Shown here in pieces: positions 8,661-14,271 of a stretch of DNA of 64,000 bases (position 1 is the stretch's first letter; each line of letters starts with the position of its first letter). Location: assembly GCA_035491895.1 (NCBI GenBank), contig DATJJY010000088.1:1-64000 (forward strand). Reading direction: 5' to 3'. The position numbers were made by a program, and so were the translations under genes. This DNA comes from DASTHG01 sp035491895 (GTDB lineage: Bacteria; Gemmatimonadota; Gemmatimonadetes; Gemmatimonadales; GWC2-71-9). The notes under the pieces are model-generated. The model was not told where the DNA came from. It did no database searches and saw nothing but the letters and a program-made list of their open reading frames with translations.

Positions 8661-9962
8661 GTGACGGGAGTGAACGACGGTCAGGCCGCGCTGGAGCGCG
8701 GCCGAGCCTTGATGCTGGTGACCCCGCCGGCGGTGGAGCAAGCCGGTGCGGTGTGGGAGTTGCTTGCCCCGGATGCCCCGGGGCATGGCCCAGGGGTTGA
8801 CGCACCCGGGCCGGGGGTCGTGGTGGTTTGTACCGACAGCGCCGCCGCAGAGGAATGGGCAGATGCGGCGCCGGAAGGGCTGCGCGTGCACCCCGTCACC
8901 GCCCTCGGTCGCACCACTCGCCTCCTAGCCGCCGGCGCTGTCGACGTGCTCACCGGCACACCCGAAGACCTCCAGGCGCTCGCGCGGGCGTCTGCTCTCA
9001 AGTTCGAAAGCGTCACGACTGTCGTCCTCGCCTGGCCCGAATGGCTCATCGCCGCCGATCGCCTGGCCACCCTCGAACAGGTCCTCGCAGAGACGCGCGA
9101 CGCCCGCCGCATCATCCTCGCCTGGAATCCTCAGGCGCTGGAGGATCTGATCGAGCGCTACGCCCGCCGCCCTCACGTGATGGGTGACTTGCCCATGGGA
9201 GAGGACGCTCGCCCCCTGCCACCCATCGGGCCTGCCCGCTACGCGATCGTACCGGCACCCCGTCGCCGGACGGTGCGCCGCGAAGTGCTCGACGCCATCG
9301 ATCGCCCGCGCGTTGCGACCTGGAAGTGCGGTACCACGCCCGAAGCGGCCGACGTCGTGGTGTGCCTCGACCTGCCGTCCCGCCAGGAGCTCAGCGAGAT
9401 CGCGCGCTGCGGGGCGCCCGTCCTGTTGTTGTCCCCCGCCCAGCTTTCCTATGCCCGCTCGATCGCCACACCGCTCACTGCACTCCCGTTGCACGGCTCC
9501 CGGGCGAAAGCCGCGAGCGACGCCGACCAGCTGCGGGCCCGCGTGGCGGCGCGCCTCGACGCCGGCGGACTCGAGCCCGAGCTCGGCCTGTTGGAACCGC
9601 TCCTCGAGCGATACGACGCTGCAGAAGTGGCCGCTGCGGTGTTGGCGTTGAGGCGAGAGGCGTCATCGGTCGTCGGTCGTCCGTTGACCGAGAACCGGCA
9701 ACCGACAACGCCTTCAGATGAGACTTGGGTAAAGGTCTTCGTCGGCGTGGGCAGGAAGGACCGCGCCAGCGCCAAGGATCTCGTCGGCGCCTTGACGCGT
9801 GAGGTCGGCCTCGCGCGCACGGACATCGGCCGCATCGAGCTGCGCGACTCCTTCTGCCTCGTCCACCTGGCGCCGCATGCCGCCGACGCGGCGATTCGCG
9901 GACTCTCACGCGTGGCGATCCGCGGCCGTCGCGTAACCGCCCGGCGCGACCGCGAGGCGTGA
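8661..9962 (+). CDS. Degenerate DEAD-box helicase-like protein with DbpA RNA-binding domain
   Basis: A 433-residue protein. The C-terminal 75 residues (TWVKVFVGVGRKDRASAKDL onward, with IGRIELRDSFCLVHLA) match the DbpA/CsdA RNA-recognition domain found at the end of DEAD-box helicases. The N-terminal part reads like two RecA-like folds with strands in the right order (ALMLVTPP, GVVVVCTD, VDVLTGTPEDL, VTTVVLAWPEWL, RRIILAW), but there is no Walker A GxGKT, and AWPEW sits where DEAD should be. ATP-driven unwinding is therefore unlikely, and RNA binding is the probable remaining role. Start: GTG at 8661 with GAGGA 4 bases upstream; a TTG at 8643 is possible. A 7-bp repeat array forms the linker before the RNA-binding domain. 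Confidence 0.75.
   Translation: MTGVNDGQAALERGRALMLVTPPAVEQAGAVWELLAPDAPGHGPGVDAPGPGVVVVCTDSAAAEEWADAAPEGLRVHPVTALGRTTRLLAAGAVDVLTGTPEDLQALARASALKFESVTTVVLAWPEWLIAADRLATLEQVLAETRDARRIILAWNPQALEDLIERYARRPHVMGDLPMGEDARPLPPIGPARYAIVPAPRRRTVRREVLDAIDRPRVATWKCGTTPEAADVVVCLDLPSRQELSEIARCGAPVLLLSPAQLSYARSIATPLTALPLHGSRAKAASDADQLRARVAARLDAGGLEPELGLLEPLLERYDAAEVAAAVLALRREASSVVGRPLTENRQPTTPSDETWVKVFVGVGRKDRASAKDLVGALTREVGLARTDIGRIELRDSFCLVHLAPHAADAAIRGLSRVAIRGRRVTARRDREA
9666..9707 (+). repeat. Heptamer repeat array inside the helicase-like gene
   Basis: Six consecutive 7-bp units: TCGGTCG, TCGGTCG, TCCGTTG, then ACCGAGA, ACCGGCA, ACCGACA. The second triplet is roughly the reverse complement of the first, so the DNA can fold back on itself. 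The array encodes the Ser/Pro/Thr-rich linker between the RecA-like region and the RNA-binding domain. It belongs to the same structural class as the arrays at 11727, 12373, 13544, 18724, 42884, 47152 and 48151. Confidence 0.65.
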
Positions 9963-9963
9963 C

Positions 9964-11175
9964 GTGCCGGCCGCTCTGGAGCACGTTCGCGTGCTCGACC
10001 TGTCGCGTGTCCTCGCGGGGCCGTGGGCCAGCCAGATACTCGCAGACCTCGGCGCGGACGTCATCAAGGTGGAGCGCCCGGGCTCGGGCGACGATACCCG
10101 CCACTGGGGACCGCCGGCGCTGGCCGACGGATCGGGTGACGCCGCCTACTTCCTGAGCGCCAACCGGGGCAAGCGCTCGCTCACCGTCGATTTCGGGACC
10201 GCCGAAGGCCGGCAGATCATCCGGCAGCTCGCTCAGGACTCCGATGTGCTGCTCGAGAATCACAAGGTGGGGGACCTGGCCCGCTACGGTCTGGGATACC
10301 CTGAGCTGCGGAACCTGAATCCCGCCCTCATCTATTGCTCGATCACGGGATTCGGCCAGACCGGTCCCTACGCGAAACGCGCTGGATACGACTTCGCGAT
10401 TCAGGCGCTGGGTGGTCTCATGAGTGTCACGGGGGAGCGGGACGGCCGGCCCGGTGGCGGACCGCAAAAAGTCGGCGTCGCCGTGGCCGATGTAATGGCC
10501 GGGCTCTATGCAGCGATCGCGGTGCTCGGCGCCCTGGTGCAGCGCCAGTCGACGGGGCGCGGCGCCTACATCGATCTCGCCCTGCTCGACGTTCAAGTCG
10601 CCACCCTCGCCAATGTGGCGCTCAACTATCTCGTCTCGGGAGCGGTTCCGGTGCGGTGGGGCAACGCGCACGCCAACATCGCACCGTATCAGGTCGTCCC
10701 AACCGCCGACCGGCCGATCGTAGTCGCCGTCGGAAACGACGCGCAGTTCGCGAAGTTGTGCGACGTGCTGGACGGCACTTCCCTCGTCCGCGATCCGCGC
10801 TACGCCACGAACGAAGCCCGCGTGCAGCACCGCGCCGAGCTCGATGCGGAGCTCGAGCGTCTGCTCGCGGCGCGGCCCGCCGCGGTATGGCTCGCGGCGC
10901 TCGAGACCGCCGGCGTCCCCGCAGCTCCGATCAACGACGTGGCGCAGGTCTTCGACGATCCGCAGGTGCGCCACCGCGGTCTCCGGATCGACGTCACGCG
11001 ATCGGGCGGCGGGAGCGTTCCGCTCGTGGCGAGTCCGATACGCCTGTCGGAATCCGCGACCAGACCTCCCTCCGCTCCGCCCCGTCTCGGCGAGCACACG
11101 GAAGAGATCTTGCGGGAACGGCTGCGTATGAGCGCGGCGGAGATCGCGGAGCTGCGGCAGAAGAACGTGGTCTAG
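9964..11175 (+). CDS. CoA-transferase family III (CaiB/BaiF type)
   Basis: A 403-residue class III CoA-transferase that moves CoA between carboxylic acids through an aspartyl-CoA intermediate. Characteristic blocks are the N-terminal LDLSRVLAGPWASQILADLGADVIKVE, read here as two adjoining pieces, then SANRGKRSLTVDF, YCSITGFGQTGPY and GVAVADVMAGLYA, whose Asp (about 177) is at the catalytic position. The GTG start at 9964 follows the helicase-like stop by one base, so the two are probably co-transcribed. Closest functional types would be succinyl- or formyl-CoA transferases, but the acid substrate cannot be read from sequence. It ends 8 bases before a strong hairpin. Confidence 0.9.
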   Translation: MPAALEHVRVLDLSRVLAGPWASQILADLGADVIKVERPGSGDDTRHWGPPALADGSGDAAYFLSANRGKRSLTVDFGTAEGRQIIRQLAQDSDVLLENHKVGDLARYGLGYPELRNLNPALIYCSITGFGQTGPYAKRAGYDFAIQALGGLMSVTGERDGRPGGGPQKVGVAVADVMAGLYAAIAVLGALVQRQSTGRGAYIDLALLDVQVATLANVALNYLVSGAVPVRWGNAHANIAPYQVVPTADRPIVVAVGNDAQFAKLCDVLDGTSLVRDPRYATNEARVQHRAELDAELERLLAARPAAVWLAALETAGVPAAPINDVAQVFDDPQVRHRGLRIDVTRSGGGSVPLVASPIRLSESATRPPSAPPRLGEHTEEILRERLRMSAAEIAELRQKNVV

Positions 11176-11183
11176 GAACGCTG

Positions 11184-11209
11184 ACGGGCCGCCCAGCGGG
11201 GCGGCCCGT
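11184..11209. terminator. Hairpin between convergent CoA-transferase and HU genes
   Basis: Perfect 11-bp GC-rich stem (ACGGGCCGCCC with GGGCGGCCCGT) closed by a 4-base loop, in the 64-bp gap between two convergent genes. There is no run of T on either side, so if it terminates transcription it would be as a bidirectional, U-tract-less hairpin. Confidence 0.6.
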
Positions 11210-11239
11210 AGACAGCGTCGCTTCGTTTCGCTCGATCGA

Positions 11240-11527
11240 CTACTTCTTGTTCACCGCCATCTTCAGCTGTTTGCCGGCGCGGAACGCCGGGGCCACCGTG
11301 GCCTTGATCTGAATCTCGGCGCCGGTCTTGGGATTGCGCCCCATGCGTGCGGCGCGCTTGCGGGCTTCGAAGTTGCCGAAGCCGGTGATCTGGACCTTCG
11401 CGCCCTTCTTGAGCTCACCGGCGATGATTCCCTTGTCGTCGAACAGGGACTCGATCGCCCGGCCGGCGTCGGCCTTGGACATCTTCGTCCGCATGGCCAG
11501 TGCCGCGATCAGCTCGGCTTTATTCAC
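11240..11527 (-). CDS. hup: HU/IHF-family DNA-binding protein
   Basis: A 95-residue nucleoid protein that bends DNA as a dimer. It begins MNKAELI, and the signature GFGNFEARKRAARMGRNP (about 49-66) is the DNA-gripping arm of HU. The C-terminal helix ends with basic residues (KMAVNKK). The start codon is GTG at 11527, six bases after a perfect AAAGGAG ribosome-binding site. The gene stands alone, converging on the CoA-transferase and diverging from tdk across a 241-bp spacer. HU rather than IHF is favoured because it appears as a single subunit gene, though the family does not separate cleanly by sequence alone. Confidence 0.95.
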   Translation of the reverse strand: MNKAELIAALAMRTKMSKADAGRAIESLFDDKGIIAGELKKGAKVQITGFGNFEARKRAARMGRNPKTGAEIQIKATVAPAFRAGKQLKMAVNKK

Positions 11528-11768
11528 GACGCGCTCCTTTGAAGTGGGAAAGGCTTGGAGTTTTGGCCATTTCCCGGGTGGGCCTCAGGAAAACCCTTGA
11601 AAACCCTCGACAATATTGGGAGGTACCCCGGAAATCCGCAAGATACCGGCCCTTTTCCACCCCCCTCCCCCCTCCAATGGGGGGGGTCCGAGCCGCCAGA
11701 CGAGGCAGCGGTTGACCGGGCAATCCAGCATTCAGCATTCCGCACTCCGCATTGTAGTTTGCAGCCCC
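11528..11768. other. hup-tdk intergenic spacer with C/G-rich tract
   Basis: A 241-bp divergent spacer. Near 11659-11686 two C-runs are followed by CCAATGG and eight Gs, so the C-runs and G-run can pair into a very GC-rich hairpin. The stretch GGGTTTTC occurs twice on the minus strand upstream of hup. At its right end lies a heptamer array. No convincing -35/-10 pair was found for either gene. Confidence 0.4.
11727..11765 (+). repeat. Heptamer repeat array upstream of tdk
   Basis: Units AGCATTC, AGCATTC, CGCACTC, CGCATTG and TAGTTTG in tandem, ending just before the tdk ATG at 11769. The GCATTC core is shared with the array at 48151-48211 in front of lpdA. Confidence 0.55.
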
Positions 11769-12374
11769 ATGTTCTTCGGCACCCGACCCGGCTGGATCGA
11801 AGTCATCTCGGGCGTGATGTTCTCCGGCAAGAGCGAGGAGCTGATCCGGCGCGTCCGCCGGGCGGCTATCGCACGGAAGCAGGTTCAGGTCTTCAAGTCC
11901 CACCTCGATGCGCGCTACGCCGGGCTCTACTCGGTCACCACGCACGATGGCCTGACCGTCGAGGCGGAGCCCGTGGACTCCTCCGAGCAAATCGCCCGGT
12001 CGATCAGGTCCGAAACCGAGGTCGTGGCGGTCGACGAGGCGCAATTTCTCGATGAGGGGATTGTGCAGGTGGCGGGCACCCTGGCGGACGGCGGCGTCCG
12101 CGTCATTCTGGCCGGGACGGACGTGGACTTCCGCGGGCTCCCGTTCGGCGCCATGCCAAGGTTGATGTGTGCCGCCGAGGTGGTCGACAAGCTGCACGCC
12201 ATCTGCGTAGTGTGCGGGGGGCCCGCCAGTCGCAATCAGCGCCTCGTGGACGGCAACCCCGCCCCCTGGGACAGTCCCACCATCATGGTCGGCGGCCGGG
12301 AGAGCTATGAGGCAAGGTGCCGGCACTGTCACAAGGTGCCCAAAGCGGATGTGGATCAGACGACATTGCTATAG
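11769..12374 (+). CDS. tdk: Thymidine kinase, type II
   Basis: A 201-residue thymidine kinase for pyrimidine salvage (thymidine + ATP to dTMP). The P-loop is GVMFSGKSEEL (about 14-24), the Walker B-like block is VVAVDEAQFLD, and the lasso domain has a structural zinc site made by CVVCGG and CRHCH. ATG 11769 puts the conserved WIEVISG strand at residue 9; a longer upstream frame runs through the repeat-containing spacer and is not credible. No clear Shine-Dalgarno is seen. It is followed by coaE after a 74-bp gap filled by a long inverted heptamer repeat. Confidence 0.96.
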   Translation: MFFGTRPGWIEVISGVMFSGKSEELIRRVRRAAIARKQVQVFKSHLDARYAGLYSVTTHDGLTVEAEPVDSSEQIARSIRSETEVVAVDEAQFLDEGIVQVAGTLADGGVRVILAGTDVDFRGLPFGAMPRLMCAAEVVDKLHAICVVCGGPASRNQRLVDGNPAPWDSPTIMVGGRESYEARCRHCHKVPKADVDQTTLL

Positions 12375-12434
12375 ACGTCAGACATCAGACGTCCGACGTC
12401 AGCGTTGCAACCTGACGTCTGATGTCTGACGTCT
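12373..12434. repeat. 21-bp inverted repeat made of heptamers (tdk-coaE gap)
   Basis: The left arm is GACGTCA GACATCA GACGTC; the right arm is its exact complement, TGACGTC TGATGTC TGACGTC. Including one flanking base, the arms are 21 bp with a 20-base loop that contains another GACGTCA unit. The array overlaps the tdk stop codon by its first bases and ends 15 bases before the coaE ATG, so it would fold in the mRNA between the two genes. There is no T-tract. The 11-mer CTGACGTCTGA also occurs at 13571-13581. Confidence 0.85.
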
Positions 12435-12448
12435 GAGGTCCCTGCCTC

Positions 12449-13063
12449 ATGCTCAACGTCGCCCTCACCGGAAACGTGGCCGCGGGTAAGTCCACGGTCG
12501 CGAAATGCTTCCGCCACTGGGGGGCCACGATCATCGACGCCGACGAGCTGGTGCACGAGGTCCAGGCACCGGGATCGCCGGTGCTCGGCGCCATCGTGCG
12601 GCGCTTCGGGCCGGAGATGCTGCTCCCCGACGGCTCGCTGGATCGTGCGGCGCTGCGCAACCGGGTGATGGGCGACGCGGCCGCCCGCCGCACCCTGGAA
12701 TCGCTCGTGCACCCCGCCGTGCAACGGCGTCGTGAAACGCTGCTCGATGCCGCCTGGAAGCGGGGCGACAAGATCGTCGTCAACGACATTCCGCTGCTGT
12801 TCGAAGCGCTCGATCCGGCGCAATTCGACGTCGTCGTCTTCGTCGATGCGCCGCCCACCGTACGACGCACGCGGTTACGGGCGCTGCGGGGGCTGCAGGA
12901 CGAGGAAGCGGACCAGCTCCTTGCCGCCCAGGCTCCTGCCGATCGCAAGCGCAAGCGGAGCGACTTCGTGATCGACAACGACGGGTCGTTCGACGACCTG
13001 GAGCGCCGCGCGCGCGAGGTGTATGAAGAGCTCCAGCGCCGCGCCGCGAAACAGCAAGCTTGA
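12449..13063 (+). CDS. coaE: Dephospho-CoA kinase
   Basis: A 204-residue P-loop kinase for the last step of coenzyme A synthesis (dephospho-CoA + ATP to CoA). Seen: GNVAAGKST P-loop (about 8-16), DADELVHEV (about 31-39), the LVHPAV block, VVNDIPLLFE (about 110-119) and VVFVDAPP. The C-terminus is basic and charged. The length is typical. It follows tdk and precedes gcvH, which has its own promoter-like sequence straddling the end of this gene. Confidence 0.97.
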   Translation: MLNVALTGNVAAGKSTVAKCFRHWGATIIDADELVHEVQAPGSPVLGAIVRRFGPEMLLPDGSLDRAALRNRVMGDAAARRTLESLVHPAVQRRRETLLDAAWKRGDKIVVNDIPLLFEALDPAQFDVVVFVDAPPTVRRTRLRALRGLQDEEADQLLAAQAPADRKRKRSDFVIDNDGSFDDLERRAREVYEELQRRAAKQQA

Positions 13064-13088
13064 CATGGGTTTGAGCCGTCCCTAGCTT
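13060..13088 (+). promoter_or_regulatory. Sigma-70-type promoter for gcvH
   Basis: A perfect -35 box TTGACA (13060-13065), a 17-base spacer, then TAGCTT (13083-13088) as -10. Transcription would begin about 13095, giving a leader of roughly 45 bases before the gcvH ATG. The -35 overlaps the coaE stop codon. The dnaE promoter at 61378 has the same TTGACA and a related TATCTT -10. Confidence 0.6.
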
Positions 13089-13139
13089 CGCCCGCGGTTC
13101 CACCCCAACCCGCAATTCTCCGCCGAGAGCGACGCCCGA

Positions 13140-13532
13140 ATGAGCACCATCCCGAAAGACCTGCGCTACACCGAAGAGCACGAATACCTGAAGACCACCG
13201 CCGACGCCGGCGTAGTCCAGATCGGGATCACCGACTACGCGCAGGGGGAGTTGGGCGACGTCGTGTTCGTGGAGCTGCCCAAGCCGGGCGCCAGCTTCAC
13301 CAAGAAGCAGGTGTTCGGAACGATCGAAGCGGTGAAGGCGGTCTCCGAGCTCTACTGCCCGGTGGCGGGCACCGTCGTCGAATCGAACGGCGCGCTCGAG
13401 GGAGATCCGGCCCTGGTGAACAAGGATCCCTATGGGGCCGGCTGGATGATCAAACTGAAATTGCAGAACCCCGCCGATGCGGCCACGCTGCTCGATGCGG
13501 CGGCGTATGAGAAGCACATTGGAGGCACTTGA
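13140..13532 (+). CDS. gcvH: Glycine cleavage system H protein
   Basis: A 130-residue lipoyl carrier that shuttles the aminomethyl group between the P, T and L proteins of glycine cleavage. It starts with the family pattern DLRYTEEHEYL, has DYAQGELGDVVFVELP, and the lipoylated lysine is Lys66 in GTIEAVKAVSELY. It carries its own promoter and is followed by a UPF0173 gene and gcvP, so two of the four components are together here. GcvT is not in the window, and the LpdA at 48226 could supply the L protein. The lipoyl group could come from LipA/LipB or from the ligase-like gene at 18175. Confidence 0.97.
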   Translation: MSTIPKDLRYTEEHEYLKTTADAGVVQIGITDYAQGELGDVVFVELPKPGASFTKKQVFGTIEAVKAVSELYCPVAGTVVESNGALEGDPALVNKDPYGAGWMIKLKLQNPADAATLLDAAAYEKHIGGT

Positions 13533-13543
13533 GACAACAGACC

Positions 13544-13581
13544 TCAGACGTCAGCAGATGACGCCGAGATCTGACGTCTGA
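13544..13581. repeat. Inverted heptamer repeat (gcvH-UPF0173 gap)
   Basis: Arms TCAGACGTCAG (13544-13554) and CTGACGTCTGA (13571-13581) are perfect complements across a 16-base loop. Further imperfect units (GACCTCA, TGACATC, CGACGTC) flank them and run up to the start codon of the next gene. Same unit as the array at 12373-12434. Confidence 0.75.
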
Positions 13582-13593
13582 CATCCGACGTCT

Positions 13594-14271
13594 ATGTTGA
13601 CTCTGACTTTCCTCGGCCACGCCGCCTTCCTCGCCGAAGGCGACGGCAAGCGCGTCATCTTCGATCCGTTTCTCACCGGCAACCCGAAGGCGCCGTACGC
13701 CGCCGAGCGCGTCCCGAAGCTCGATGCGATCCTCCTGAGCCATGGCCACAGCGACCACCTGGGCGATGCGATCGCCCTCTCCAAGCGGGACCGGGCCACC
13801 GTGGTTTCGGCGTACGAGCTGGTGAATTTCTGCACCAGCCAGGGTGCGAGCGGTCACCCGCTGCACGTCGGGGGAGCGCACCGCTTTCCGTTCGGCACCG
13901 TGAAGCTCGTCCCGGCGATCCACGGCGGCGCCATCGAGGGGTCCAAAGGGCCCAACACGACCCCCTGCGGTCTCGTGCTGACGCTCGGTGGCGTGCGGGT
14001 GTACCACGCGGGCGACACGGCGCTCACCATGGACATGCAGCTGCTCGAGGGCGCCGTGGACGTCATGCTGGTGCCGATCGGCGACAACTACACCATGGGC
14101 ATCGATGACGCGGCGCGCGCGGTGGAGTTCGTGCACCCCCGCGTGGCGATCCCGATGCATTACAATACGTGGGACCTGATCGCAGCAGATCCGGAGCAGT
14201 TCCGGCGCCTCGTCGGCAGCCGCGCCGAGGTCGTGATCCTCGAACCCGGGAAGACGCACACACAGTCGTGA
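13594..14271 (+). CDS. UPF0173 metal-dependent hydrolase (MBL fold)
   Basis: A 225-residue metallo-beta-lactamase-fold hydrolase of the UPF0173/YtkL group. Metal ligands are seen in FLGHAAF, LSHGHSDHLGD (about 49-59) and VYHAGDTALTMDM, with a C-terminal VAIPMHYNTWD block typical of this group. Function is unknown; proteins of this fold usually cleave ester or phosphodiester bonds. The ATG directly follows a heptamer repeat. Its stop overlaps the gcvP start (GTGA), so it is translated together with gcvP, an arrangement that hints at a role around glycine or one-carbon metabolism but does not prove one. Confidence 0.9.
   Translation: MLTLTFLGHAAFLAEGDGKRVIFDPFLTGNPKAPYAAERVPKLDAILLSHGHSDHLGDAIALSKRDRATVVSAYELVNFCTSQGASGHPLHVGGAHRFPFGTVKLVPAIHGGAIEGSKGPNTTPCGLVLTLGGVRVYHAGDTALTMDMQLLEGAVDVMLVPIGDNYTMGIDDAARAVEFVHPRVAIPMHYNTWDLIAADPEQFRRLVGSRAEVVILEPGKTHTQS

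Noticed and set aside
11659..11686. C-run/G-run hairpin as a terminator
   Set aside because: It lies in a divergent spacer with no gene ending nearby, and has no T-tract.
12373..12434. Direct/inverted repeat units considered as a CRISPR array
   Set aside because: Units are 7 bp without unique spacers and there are no cas genes; the arms are complementary and tandem.
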